The translations under genes and the position numbers were made by a program. Shown here one piece after another: positions 1 to 10,309 of a stretch of 64,000 bases of DNA; position 1 is the first letter of the stretch; every line of letters begins with the position of its first letter. The notes beneath the pieces are model-generated. The model was not told the origin of the DNA and did not search any database. It worked only from the letters and a program-made list of their open reading frames with translations. Origin of the DNA: Muscardinus avellanarius (lineage: Eukaryota > Chordata > Mammalia > Rodentia > Gliridae); the NCBI GenBank assembly GCA_963383645.1, contig OY726566.1:95509321-95573320 (forward strand), read 5' to 3'.

Positions 1-160
1 GGTATTAGCTGGAATTTAGAGAACAAATTAGAAAGTGCTTATATTTCAACAATGTTGTCTTCCAAAAATCTAAGAATATCTTTTTAATGCTATATCACTA
101 CATATGTTATGTATTAAATTCTTATATGTTAAGTTACTACAGAAGATCTTTTTTAAAAAA

Positions 161-391
161 TAAAAATTCCCGCCGGGTGTGGTGGCGCACGCTTGTAATC
201 TCCGTGCTTGGGAGATAGAGACAGGAGGATCGCGCAGGGTTGAAGCCCGCCGTGCGTGCTGGCTTAGGAGACCCTGTTTCCAAATAAAAATATAAAATAG
301 GTCTGGGAGTGTAGCCCGGAGGTAGAAGGGCTTCCAAGAACCCCAGTACCACCAAAAAAATAATAATAAATAAAAAATATTAAAAATTCCC
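161..391 (+). mobile_element. B1-dID SINE, young subfamily, with target duplication
   Basis: Left 7SL/B1-like half begins GCCGGGTGTGGTGGCGCACG at 172. The right ID-like half reads TAGCCCGGAGGTAGAAGGGC and ends in CCAGTACCACC plus an A-rich tail to 380. An 11-bp target duplication TAAAAATTCCC flanks it at 161-171 and 381-391. The GC-rich GCCGTGCGTGCTGGCTT segment marks the young subfamily described in the findings. Confidence 0.93.
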
Positions 392-716
392 ATATGTTTC
401 ATTATTTTCTGTATTTTTTGGCACCTTTACTAATTCTCACTTTTAATTACCTTTTAGTTCATTCCTTGTACTTTTCTGTATATAGTCACATCCTTTGCAA
501 ATATTTATTCCCTTCTTTTCTAAATTTATACCTCTTATTTAAGGTTCTAGTTATTGCAACTTTGTAATATGTTTTAACACCTTTTAAACTTGTTCTCTTT
601 CAATTACTTTACTTTCAAAATGATCTTGCCTGGTCTAACTAATTATACCTTCCTCTCATTCTTTTGGGATATCTATAGAAACTAAAGATAATAATAGTAC
701 TTTTTACCTTTTTTAC

Positions 717-717
<1 letters not shown>
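392..717. other. AT-rich stretch, nothing recognised
   Basis: Low-complexity T-rich sequence between two SINEs. No repeat family or coding potential seen. Confidence 0.6.
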
Positions 718-759
<42 letters not shown>

Positions 760-944
760 CATTATTATTTTGTGGTACTGGGGTTCCTGAAAGCCCTTCT
801 ACCTCTGGGCTACACTCCCAGACCTATTTTTATTTTTTGGAATCAGGGTCTCTTAAGCCAGCGCAGCTGGCTTCGAACCTGTGTGATCCTCCTGACTCTG
901 CCTCCCAAGCGTGGGGATTACAAGCGTGAGCCACTATGCCCGGC
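718..944 (-). mobile_element. B1-dID SINE, young subfamily
   Basis: Read on the minus strand it starts at the GCCGGGC-type end at 944 and ends in a tail that has become a (TTA)n run at 718-768. It carries the young-subfamily signature in both halves (AGCCCAGAGGTAGAAGGGC, and the short GCCAGCTGCGCTGGCTT). It abuts the poly-T start of the L1 fragment that follows. Confidence 0.92.
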
Positions 945-2105
945 TTTATTAATTTTTTTATTGGTGCATTGTATTTATACATCATAATGGGGTAAAAAAA
1001 CTTGTGTAGGCATAAATGCACATATCACCCAGCCATCCCCCACCCAGTCCCCACCTCACTCCCTCCCCATCCCTCCCTCCCATGCTTGGTTTAGTGGTTG
1101 ACTTCAATATGAATAAGGACATCAGGTGCTTTAAAGCGTTTCCTTCTCCCCACCTCCCATCCCCACAGTTAGGCTGTCTTATTTGTTCCTCTATAGAATC
1201 TCTTTTTTCACCTGGAGTTCCTCCTATGACCCCATTCACCCTAGCTTTCACATATTAGGGAAAGCATCCAATTTCTTACTTTTTGAGACTGACTAATCTC
1301 ACTTAGCATAATGTCCTCAAGATCCATCCATTTTCCTGAAAATACCGCAATTGTATTCTTTTGTTATGGCTGAGTAAAATTCCATTGTGTACATATCCCA
1401 CAGTTTTGTAATCCATTCATCTGTTGACAGACATCTTGGCTGGTTCCACAGTTTGGCAATGGTGAATTGTGCAGCTATGAACATAGATACACAAGCGTTA
1501 GTTTGGTAGTTTGGTTTCCTTTCTTTTGGGTGGATACCCAGAAGTGGTATTGCTGGATCGAATGGTAGATTTGTTCCCATTCTTCTGAGGATTCTCTATA
1601 CTATTTTCCAAAGTGGTTGTACTAATTTTAAATCCCACCAACAATGTTTTAGTGTTCCCTCTTCTCCACATCCTTGCCAGCATTTGTAATTGTTTGTGTT
1701 TTGAATGATTGCCATTCTAGTTGGAGTTAGGTAGTTTTGATTTGCATCTCTCTGATTGCCAATGATGTTGAGCATTTTTTCATGCATTTATTGGCTATAT
1801 CAATTTCTTCTTTCATGATGTGTCTTTTTAGTTCACTTGCCATTTTCTGATTGGATGATTTGTTTTTTTAGTATTGAGTTTCTTGAGTTCTCTATATATT
1901 CTAGACATTAGTCCTCTATCGGAGGGGTAGGTGGCAAAAATCTTCTCCCATTCTCTTGGCTCTCAATTGAGGTTCTTGACAGTTTCCTTTGTTGAACAGA
2001 AGCTCTTCAATTTCATGTAATCTCATGCATTGATTTGTCTTTTGGTACTTTTTAAATGATAAATAATAGTAATTTTTTAGTGATTTTAAGTCCTCCACAA
2101 CAAGC
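945..2105 (-). mobile_element. L1 3' end: ORF2 C-terminal remnant and 3' UTR
   Basis: On the minus strand about 2105-1260 decodes in broken frames to the C-terminal part of L1 ORF2p. Recognisable strings are [35 protein letters not shown] and PFDPAIPLLGIHPKE...FTIAKLWNQPRC...IYTMEFYSAI-like residues. Frameshifts separate these pieces, so no active protein is possible. The 3' UTR (about 1255-945) contains a G-rich tract and ends in TACAATGCACCAATAAA-type sequence. The copy is 5'-truncated. Confidence 0.9.
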
Positions 2106-2108
2106 AAT

Positions 2109-2111
<3 letters not shown>

Positions 2112-2153
<42 letters not shown>
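2112..2153. repeat. (TG)n microsatellite
   Basis: About 21 perfect TG units sit at the tail end of the adjoining minus-strand SINE, probably grown from that SINE's tail. Confidence 0.95.
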
Positions 2154-2155
<2 letters not shown>

Positions 2156-2343
2156 ATACTGTAGATTTAACCCAGTGTCATTCTACCTCTGAGCTCCTCA
2201 GGTCTTTTTATTTTTTATTTTGAAACAGAGTCTCATGAAGTTTCTGAGGTAGCTAGGTTACTGAAGTTGGCCTTGAACCTGTAATCCTCCTGTCTCAGTC
2301 TTTTTGCTATTTTAATTACAAGAGTGTACCAGTGCACCTAGCT
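2154..2343 (-). mobile_element. B1-dID SINE, old copy
   Basis: Diverged minus-strand copy. The dID half (GTGTCATTCTACCTCTGAGCT) and B1 half (CTTGAACCTGTAATCCTCCTGTCTCAG) are recognisable. A weak flank match AATGATT at 2105-2111 and 2345-2351 may be the target duplication. Confidence 0.8.
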
Positions 2344-2685
2344 AATGATTTTATATTTATATATTTTTTGCTGCATAAAAATATTTGTAAAGTCTCCTTT
2401 ATGTGTTAAGGTAACCAGATCTTGCAAATAGTTTTCCCTGCATTGTCCTTTGACTTTTGATTACATATTTTTTGTGTGTGAATGAAGAGTGGGCAGGGGG
2501 TTCCTTGTCAAAGGAGCAGCAGGTATGGAAGCCGAAGAGCCAGAGGATGGGAAACTCATGATAGAAGAACACTCAGTGGATATTGGAGGAAGAAGGAGGA
2601 GTCCTTTTCTCAGTGAAAAGTTTAGGCTTAATGCTACTTTCAAAGGGAAACCATTGGAAGACTTGAGGCCGAGGAGAAGCAAGGA
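2344..2685. other. Unassigned stretch
   Basis: No repeat recognised. Short open frames on both strands (about 60-70 codons) have no recognisable domain and are read as chance. Confidence 0.5.
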
Positions 2686-3610
2686 GTGACTTGGGTTTTA
2701 AAATAATAATTCTGGTTGCTATATGGAGAATGAAGTGTGTAATGGGAGGTGAAACCAAAGGGAGACAAGACCTGTCAAGAGGCTGCTACAGTGGTCCAGG
2801 TATGAACCGGGGTGCCTTGTGCTAGGGCTAGAAAGGAATGAAACCTCTCATATGTGGACACTAGAGAGAAAATAGGAAACAGTAGAGAATCAGATCGAAG
2901 AGCAGAAACCAGTAGAACAGGGGAATGGAACTGGGGGAGAAAGGTGGGGAGGGAAAAAAGAAAGACTGAGTAAGGAAACAGTTCAATGATGTTATGTCCA
3001 TGTATGAAGGTGTCACTACCAACCTCACTACCACATGTGGAGAGGGAGGAGTAGGGAGTGTAATGGGATGAAGATGGAAAGAATACTAAGTGATGTGAGC
3101 ATGAATGTGTGTATCACTTTAACCCTCACCATGATGTAGAATTACAATGCACAATTAGCACACTATCTAATTGGGTGATGTGTGCATGTATGTCTCTACC
3201 ATCTTGTGTCCCATTAAGATGTATGGTTACAATGCACCAATGAAAAGTTAAAAACAAATCAACATAAACAAGAAAAGAAATGGAGTGGAGAGCAATTTTA
3301 GAGGTACAACCAAAAAGATCAGACAGTATTTGGATATGAGGGATGAAGGGAAGAGAAGAACAAGAATAATTCAGCTTTGGGCTGAGTCACCTGGGTATGT
3401 GGTGGTGCCATTGACTAAGGTGAAGGTAGGAGGTGGGGATAGGTGAGGGGCAGAGAGAACACAGAGTTCTCTCTTGGACCTCTTTGCTTTGAGAGGCCTG
3501 TTTGACAGGCAAATGAAGATACCATTAAAGTAACTGGAAATAAGGTAGTTACTAGGGGAATGCCAGGCAAGCTATTTTAATTTAGGATTATCTGAATGAA
3601 CTCAATGAAA
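2686..3610 (-). mobile_element. Ancient L2-like LINE fossil, split by an L1 insertion
   Basis: About 2690-2870 (TAATTCTGGTTGCTATATGGAGAATG..., ACAGTGGTCCAGG) and about 3290-3610 (GGGTATGTGGTGGTGCCATTGACTAAGG...) are two halves of one old interspersed repeat whose consensus joins them. The family name is from memory and uncertain. The interruption is the L1 3' end at about 2880-3262. Confidence 0.5.
2880..3262 (+). mobile_element. L1 3' UTR fragment
   Basis: Purine-rich tract (GGGGGAGAAAGGTGGGGAGG) followed by GTGATGTGTGCATGTATGTCT...CACCAATGAAAAG, the same 3' end seen at 945, 24158, 26080 and 48255. Heavily 5'-truncated. The middle differs from the other copies, suggesting another L1 subfamily. 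Confidence 0.8.
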
Positions 3611-3898
3611 CTACAAAGGACAAGAGTTTAGACTTTTAGACACCAAATTAAAGAGTAGACAGCAAAGGAAAACAGCAAAGGGGAGGCAGGAGATTCAAAT
3701 GGTGGCATTAGAAACCCCAAGAAAAGAGTGGGAAGAGAAATAATTTGGGTTAACTGCTTTTGAGAAATTCAATAAAACCATAAACAAGAAAATGTTGAGT
3801 TTCTTTTCTAATAAAACTGACATGTGTGTAGGTATCATTTAATGATTCCAGTATAGTTACTCATGGTGAAAAGTATGTCATTTAAAAGTCAAAAGTGA

Positions 3899-4132
3899 AG
3901 CCAGGTGCAGTGGCACACACCTGTAATTCCTGTACTTGGGAGGCTGAGACAGGAGGATTGTACACTTGAGGAAAGCTTCAACAACTTAGCAATATTCTCA
4001 GTGACCTAGTGAGATCCTGTTTCAAAACAAAAAATAAAAAGGGTTGGGGTGTAGCATGGAGATAGAATGCCCCTGGGTTTGACCCCACTACCAAAAGAAC
4101 AAACAAAACAAAACAAAACAAAACAAAACACC
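3899..4132 (+). mobile_element. B1-dID SINE with (CAAAA)n tail
   Basis: B1 half CCAGGTGCAGTGGCACACAC and dID half GGGTTGGGGTGTAGCATGG, tail of CAAAA units at 4099-4130. Flanks resemble TCAAAAGTGAA/TCATAAGTGAA. A second SINE follows almost immediately. Confidence 0.88.
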
Positions 4133-4135
4133 AGG

Positions 4136-4330
4136 TCATAAGTGAAATCCCAGTGTGTGCATGCCTATAATTTTAGTACTTGGGCAGTTGAGGTGGTAGG
4201 ATTGCAAGTTTCAGGCCAAAGCAGAATCACTTAGTGAGACCCTGTTTCAAAATAAAAAATGTAATGGACTGTGGGTATAGCTCAGAAGTAGAATACCTGC
4301 TGGGCTCAATCCCCAGTATCACATGCATCA
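4136..4330 (+). mobile_element. B1-dID SINE, old
   Basis: Diverged copy (CCCAGTGTGTGCATGCCTATAA, then GGGTATAGCTCAGAAGTAGA) inserted next to the previous SINE's right flank. The right flank AATCAAAAGTAAG resembles the left flank of the first SINE, so both may have used one target. Confidence 0.8.
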
Positions 4331-5030
4331 AATCAAAAGTAAGGCAATAATGATAAATCTCAGCATTATTAGTTAATGATGTTATAAAATGATTAGGCAA
4401 TAAAATTAAACAAAAGGAAAATATAATTTTATAAAATTAAAATGCCTTTCTAATCATTTTTAATTTTACTCTTGCCAAATTTGTACTTACTTTAAATGGA
4501 ATTGACATCTTTAAGTTTATTATCCAAGAATAGGTTATGTTTTCCAATTTATTGAAATCCTCTTTAATGGTTCTCAGCATATATATAACATTTTCCTCAA
4601 GGAGAGTCTGTTAATTTTTAGTTAAATTTATTCCCAGATACTAAACATGCTTCTTTGTTACTATAATTATATAATCTGTATATGTTTATTTAGAAGATAA
4701 TCTTTAGGATATGCAAATATAAATTTATTTAAATGATTCTGAATAGAAAGATTAAACCAGAAATGAACAGAATCTTCCCCAAGGAAATGTCTCTCCTCCT
4801 CTTCTCTTCCATGTATATTTGTGATTCATACAGTGTGCATTTGTATGACTGTTGTCCATAGGGGAACTATTACTTTGATATATTTATGTAGTCAATTACC
4901 TTACTGAATATTCTCATTATTTGTAACAGTTTAGAAGAAAATTTGGTTTATTTATTTTTTCAAACATAAGCTCTTCTACAAATTTGTCTCTACCTTTTCA
5001 ATTTTAATCTATTCCAGTATAGCACTAAGA
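4331..5030 (-). mobile_element. Probable ancient L1 ORF2 fragment, highly diverged
   Basis: About 4450-4700 (AAGAATAGGTTATGTTTTCC...CCTCTTTAATGG...TTATTCCCAGATACTAAACATG) resembles the antisense of old mammalian L1 ORF2. The rest is AT-rich and unassigned. Confidence 0.4.
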
Positions 5031-5195
5031 GACCACCCTAAGAATGATTAGGATTGAAGAGATTCTTGAGATACAAGCTAAGGGCATGGATAAACTTTCC
5101 AATGAAGTAATATCAGAAACTTTCCAAACTTGGGATTGAGATGGACATTAAGATACAGGAGGCATTCAGAACCCCAAATAGACAAGATCAGAAAA
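5031..5195 (+). mobile_element. L1 ORF1 fragment
   Basis: Decodes to MDIKIQEAFRTPNRQDQKR around 5141-5195, parallel to VDTQIQETYRTPSRQDWRR of the intact ORF1p at 22337-23254. It is a small internal piece of the RRM region with upstream frame breaks. A young SINE inserted at its right edge. Confidence 0.75.
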
Positions 5196-5418
5196 GAATA
5201 TATAGCCGGGCGTGGTGGCGCACGCTTGTCATCCCCGTGCTTGGGAGGCGGAGACAGGAGGATTGCGCAGGTTCGAAGCCAGCCGCGCGCGCTGGCTTAG
5301 GAGACCCTGTTTCCAAAATGAAAATGTAAAAATAGGTCTGGGAGTGTAGCCCGGAGGTAGAAGGGCTTCCAGGAACCCCAGTACCAGTACCACCAAAAAA
5401 AAAAAAAAAAAAAGAAAG

Positions 5419-5427
<9 letters not shown>
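5196..5427 (+). mobile_element. B1-dID SINE, young subfamily, with target duplication
   Basis: Nearly consensus young copy (5205-5418) with GCCGCGCGCGCTGGCTTAGG and TAGCCCGGAGGTAGAAGGGC, then a pure A tail. GAATATATA occurs at 5196-5204 and 5419-5427. Confidence 0.93.

Positions 5428-5456
<29 letters not shown>
5422..5456. repeat. (TA)n microsatellite
   Basis: TA run grown from the SINE's right target flank. It continues into palindromic AT-rich sequence to about 5560. Confidence 0.9.
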
Positions 5457-5460
<4 letters not shown>

Positions 5461-5562
5461 GATAATAATCTCTCTCTATTATATAGAGATATATATTAGA
5501 GAGAGAAAATATATAAAAACTAGATATAGATATATAAACTAGTTATAAATATATAAAAACTA

Positions 5563-5738
5563 CTCACTTCTTTTGATTATATCTTAGCTTCTTGTTTTGT
5601 TGTTCCCCAAACTAGTTATTCAATATATTTATTGAATATATTTATTGATTCTATCACTTTTATTTTCTAATCCATAAATTTTGCTATTATTTTTATTAAT
5701 ATCCTTTCTTATTTTCTTAGTCTTAATGTATAATGCTT
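5563..5738 (+). repeat. Direct repeat D1, copy 1
   Basis: Matches 6365-6523 from CTCACTTCTTTTGATT to TTAGTCTTAATGTAT. Copy 1 has an extra ATATTTATTGAATATATTTA stretch. See findings. Confidence 0.85.
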
Positions 5739-5759
5739 TATATATATTAAGCATGGCAG

Positions 5760-5978
5760 GAAGATAAGATAGTTGAGTTCAAATCTGAATTCTGCCACTT
5801 TTTACTTCTGTGGCCTCAGGCATGTTACTTAACCACTCTGTGGTTTAGTTTTATTCTGTAGACAGTCAGTACTAATAGTGCTTATTTCATTGGGCACATA
5901 TGAGGCCATATATATAACATATTTATAATAGTGCTTGGCAATGGAATTCAATAAATGTTAACTACTGCCAAATTATTA
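5760..5978 (+). mobile_element. MIR SINE
   Basis: Sense order of the tRNA-derived MIR: GAGTTCAAATCTGAATTCTGCCACTT, CATGTTACTTAACCACTCTGTG, then AGTGCTTGGCA and CAATAAATGTTA. Confidence 0.75.
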
Positions 5979-6364
5979 ATGATATTGACTAGAACTTACA
6001 GGAAATTATCAATAGCTAATCTATTGAACAACATGGTCTTGCTCCTTTCTGACTTTAATGAAAATGCTTGTAACAATTCATGATTTAGCATATAATATGC
6101 TTCTGGAGATATGTATATATCAATTTTAATTGTGTTTTGTCATATTTTTGGATGTCATTCACTTAATGTAAATTTTCCAAGATGGGTTAAGTCATATGAA
6201 ATTGCAGATATTTAACTATATTTGACCTATAAAGTGATGATTGCACACATTTCAATCTAATATTTTATGAAGTTGAATATTTTTTTATAATTTATTTAAT
6301 TTATGTATGTGGCTATTTCTGGACATTTTCCCAATCTAGTTTTTTATATATTTGTCATTTTATC
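5979..6364. other. AT-rich stretch, nothing recognised
   Basis: T/A-rich sequence without an identifiable element. It separates the two direct repeat copies together with the MIR. Confidence 0.5.
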
Positions 6365-6523
6365 CTCACTTCTTTTGATTGTATATTAACTTCTTGTTTT
6401 GTTGTTTCCAAAACTAGTTATTTGATATATTTTTTCTATCATTTTATTTTCCAATCCATAAATTTTGCTATTATTTTTATTAATATCCTTTCTTATTTTC
6501 TTAGTCTTAATGTATAGTGCTTT
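6365..6523 (+). repeat. Direct repeat D1, copy 2
   Basis: Second copy of the 5563-5738 segment, about 800 bp downstream, roughly 85-90 percent alike by eye. Confidence 0.85.
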
Positions 6524-6590
6524 CTAAATTTCCTGAAATGATACTTCTAAATTTCCTGAAATGACACTTTCTAAATTTTCTGAAGTGATG
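6520..6590 (+). repeat. Three tandem ~23-bp units
   Basis: CTTTCTAAATTTCCTGAAATGA recurs three times with small changes, directly after repeat copy 2. Confidence 0.85.
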
Positions 6591-7089
6591 GTGACTGAGG
6601 GGAGTAGCACCCATCAGTCTTGCTGATACCTGATCTCCATCGCCTTAAAACAGTGTTCTTACAAAAGTAAGAAAACACCATAACTTTCAAAAGAACACAA
6701 TAAGCAAAAATCAGCAAGAAAAAAAAAGCTAGAAGACCAATCAGAGCAAAAAAGAATCCTGACAGCCATCAATGGCTGTGGCTGTGGTTGCCATGGAGGC
6801 ACCATCTTGCCTCACTGCACCTGACGCCAGAGACTCACAAAAAAACAACCAACAACTTGAAACAAAGTAAGTGGCTGCAGATCATCAAAATTGTAAGCCA
6901 TAGCCGGGCGTGGTGGCGCACGCTTGTAATCCCCGCGCTTGGGAGGCAGAGACAGGAGGATCGCGCAGGTTTGAAGCCAGCCGCGCGCGCTGGCTTAGGA
7001 GACCCTGTTTCCAAATAAAAATGTAAAAATAGGTCTGGGAGTGTAGCCCGGAGGTAGAAGGGCTTCCAGGAAACCCAGTACCACCAAAA

Positions 7090-7124
<35 letters not shown>

Positions 7125-7775
7125 ATATTGTAAGCCATCAGTTTTTCTTGCGCAAACACCAGCAACAACCTGCAGCAGTGGTGGCCAAGCTTATCATGCC
7201 CTCCAGAGATTCAGAGCAGTGCCCAACAACATTGTAAGTGAACCCACTGTCCCCGTGGGAGAATGCCCAGTGCGGCACTCCCAGAAACTTGCACAGCTAT
7301 GATAAACTCCCTGGGTCTGAGACTTTGTGGTTCAACCCAGAAAAGACGGTGGTGGAGTCTGCGTTGGACATAGCAGAGGCTCAGACAGATTCAAGCTCTT
7401 CATCAGTGGAAAGTGTGGAGGGAGACCTATGCTTAACACTTGGTCCAACTAGTAAGATATCTAGGGTCTTCAGGATCACCAAAGACCACTCAATCATGGC
7501 AAACAGGGATAAGTCAGACCAGCCCAGCTCTAGCTGGGGAGAACCGAGACTCTTTGGTCTCAGAGGCATTTGTCACCTATGCAGGCAGGGAAACACTCAG
7601 CCTTCATATCTGTGGAAAACATATTCTGAACATTGATACCTGACATCTGCACAGACTAAGAAAGACTCAGAGAACCAGGCTTGCGGTTGAAAAGGTGCTG
7701 GTGGCACTTAGTATCTGTGCAAAAAGGTACTGCAGAGGCCCTGACCGCTGAATACTCATGTATTTATAGGGTTGC
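6590..7775 (+). mobile_element. Old L1 5' UTR fragment without L1 body
   Basis: Colinear with the 5' UTR of the young L1 at 21544-22336. Compare AGAAAACACCATAACTTTC with AGAAAACACCATCACCAG, and CTCCCTGGGTCTGAGACTTTGTGG with CTCCCTGGGTCGGAGACTCTGTG. No ORF1 follows. The open frame at 7238-7636 is UTR sequence read through, not a gene. The T/C-rich sequence from 7776 to about 8200 may be a continuation. A young SINE interrupts it. Confidence 0.75.
6890..7138 (+). mobile_element. B1-dID SINE, young subfamily, perfect 12-bp target duplication
   Basis: SINE at 6902-7126 with an (AAAT)n tail. ATTGTAAGCCAT lies at 6890-6901 and 7127-7138. Near-consensus young sequence, so it landed in the L1 5' UTR recently. 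Confidence 0.95.
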
Positions 7776-8214
7776 ATTATTTTGTTATTGCTGCTGTTTT
7801 GATTTTGGTTTCTTGTCTATGCTTGTTTGCTCACTTCCCAATCTCTCTCCCAAACATCCTCTTTTGTACATACCTACCCTTTTCTCTCTATCCCTTTTCT
7901 TTTTTCCTCTCTTCTCTTCGTTGTCTTATATGAAATTCACTTTATATCACTCTTCTAAATAATCTACATTGGTTCCTAGAATACGACTACATATTCACAC
8001 AGGACAGTGATGCTGTGTAGACACTGCAATCTATCTCTGGCTGGGTTTGCCATACCCAAACTTTCTGGGTGAATTTGTTTTTTTCTTCCTGCCAGTTAGT
8101 TGAGCCTTTGTTTTATTCTGTTTCCTAGTCATTTAGTTTGTTTTATCTTTATGAAGCTCATTGGGTAAAACAAAATAGAAAACCACATGGGTATTTGCTG
8201 ATATGACTGTACTC
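7776..8214. other. Pyrimidine-rich stretch, possibly more L1 5' UTR
   Basis: T/C-rich sequence with TTTTCTTTTTTCCTCTC-type runs. Old L1 5' UTRs can end in such sequence. No coding potential. Confidence 0.35.
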
Positions 8215-8400
8215 TTTTTGGGGGGGATTTTTCTGAGCTATGCTCCCAGCCTTATTTTATTTTTTTTATTTCAAAGAGGGTCTTGCCAAGTTGCTGAGGG
8301 ACTCACTCGGTAGCTAAAGCTGGCCTCAAATCTGAAATCCTCTTGTTCAAAGCTCTCAAGTACTGAGATTACAGGGGCATGCTACTGTAATACAGGGTGT
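8215..8400 (-). mobile_element. B1-dID SINE, old
   Basis: Diverged minus-strand copy. CTGAGCTATGCTCCCAGCC and CTTGCCAAGTTGCTGAGG are recognisable. Confidence 0.8.
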
Positions 8401-10309
8401 GCCACTGCAGATATGCCTGCCATATCTGCACTCTTAAAAGAGGATGTGAAGAAGGTCTTGCCTCAGGAGCCTCTGGACACAGAATATATAAAGAGGGAAA
8501 GAAGCTAGGGGCAGGTCCATGAGGGTATAAGTGTAATCAGCAGAAGGATATTACCAGATTTTCAGTCAGAACTAAAACTTGAATGGGAGTCTTAGTCTTA
8601 TAAACTGTGATATTAAATTGCATTTTAATTTAAAGTTCTTTTTAAATCCATTTCTTCAGTAACATCTTGTTCTTCCTCTCCCTTTAATAAAGCCTTATTT
8701 CCAGAACAACTAAACTGCTGCAGCTCTTCAAATAATTCTCTCCAGAATCCTTATGGGAAATGTTTTTAATAAACATCAAAAAGGATAGTTCTATTTTTTT
8801 TTCCTTTTACATCAGGTGTCTGAATGGTTCCTATGAGTTTTCTGCTGGTCTGTTTAGTCTAATTCAATACAAAAAAGGAAATCAAATATACAAACCCTTT
8901 CCTAAAACAGTGCAAAAAAGATGTTTGATTTAAAATACATGTAAACATGAATGCATTTGATAAGCATTCGCATATCTTAATAAAAGAATGATTAACATAT
9001 TAAAATAGCATCCTCATTTTATTTTACCCAAATGAAATCATAGTATATAGTTTGACAGTGTTATATATTAATGTGAGAGTTGGCTGCTGCTTCTTCATGC
9101 CCAAACCAATTGCCCTATTTGTTTCAAGTTATAAACAACAGTGGGATTAAATAGTCTCTCCTGGAACTTTGACTTAATAAGTTAATTCTCTGGAAGGATG
9201 CATACGGAGGTAGGAGACAGAGTGAACGCAGCATGGCAAGAGAGGATCGATAATGAGATCTGATATGTTCAGAACATTGCTATATGCCAGTTCATTAAGC
9301 CACAGAATTAAAATTATATTGAGAACCTTGATAACAATGAATTTATGAGTGATGCTTGTTGGAAAATGTAGAAGTTCAAATAATTTTTGGAAAAACAAAT
9401 GAAAAGAACCCAATTTAACCCGACTCGAGATGCCTGGTCATTATGGCTCCTTACCAAGTGTCTGGAGCTCCCTGAAGGACAGGGCAGGCAGGGCAGAAAT
9501 GAGACTGAGGATTGCAGTTTTAACAAACTTCAGTGAAAAGAAGAAAACCCAAGGTGTGCAGAGGCTCTGTCCTTCATCCTTACGCCTCTTGGTTTGGTTG
9601 AGGTGTCTGATGCAACTCTCACCATTCTGCTTCTCGGGAGAATTCAATGCTAGCGTCATGGAATAGAACCAGCTCTCCAGTAATGATGTAAGATGAAGGG
9701 AAATCTGTTCCTTTCTTATATCTAGGTGGACCTGTAGTGCTGATAAGGTCAAAATTGCCACATAGTTTATATTTAAGTACAATTTTGGCTCTGGGGGCCA
9801 AGGACCGAATAAGGACAAGCAACTCAGTACAACTTGTGGTCACAGAGGGAAATCAGCCCAAAGTATCATTTCTAAGATTGCGGGGATGCAAAACATCTTT
9901 CTGGTATAGGCTTCCTCATACTTGAATGTTGGAAATGCTACTTAGACAAAAGCCACAATAGTGCAACAGGAACTTAATTTTACCCAGAGGCTACCTCTCA
10001 GCAGTTCTAACCATGGAGATGAGCATGACATGCTCATTAAAGTCTTGGGGTTACTGACCTGTGTTTGAGCAGAACCTGAAGCTCACAAACAGGACAATGT
10101 CTTCTCACCCCTGGCATTTATTACAATTATCTTACTAGAATGTTGGCTAAATATGCATAAATAAAACCTAATGTAAATGACTTTGTGCTCATTGCCTTTA
10201 TCTAACTACCATCCAGATTGAATTTACAAAGTAATTATCTACAACTTATAAAGCTAATTTCAGAATTACATTCATTTAATGCTGGCTTGCTAAAAACCAC
10301 ATCACCTTT
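8401..10309. other. No feature recognised over 1.9 kb
   Basis: Mixed sequence, AT-rich to about 9100 and more balanced at 9400-9970. The minus strand has overlapping open frames at 9441-9843 with no recognisable domain. They are probably chance or an unidentified old element. Confidence 0.5.

Noticed and set aside
172..398. tRNA-like box A/B sequences in the dID halves as tRNA genes
   Set aside because: The units lack a full cloverleaf, are fused to B1 and carry A-tails: SINE, not tRNA genes.
7238..7636. 132-codon open frame
   Set aside because: It lies wholly in sequence colinear with the L1 5' UTR.
9441..9843. Overlapping minus-strand open frames of 74 and 125 codons
   Set aside because: No recognisable domain, no splice pattern and frames compete with each other. 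Left as unassigned.
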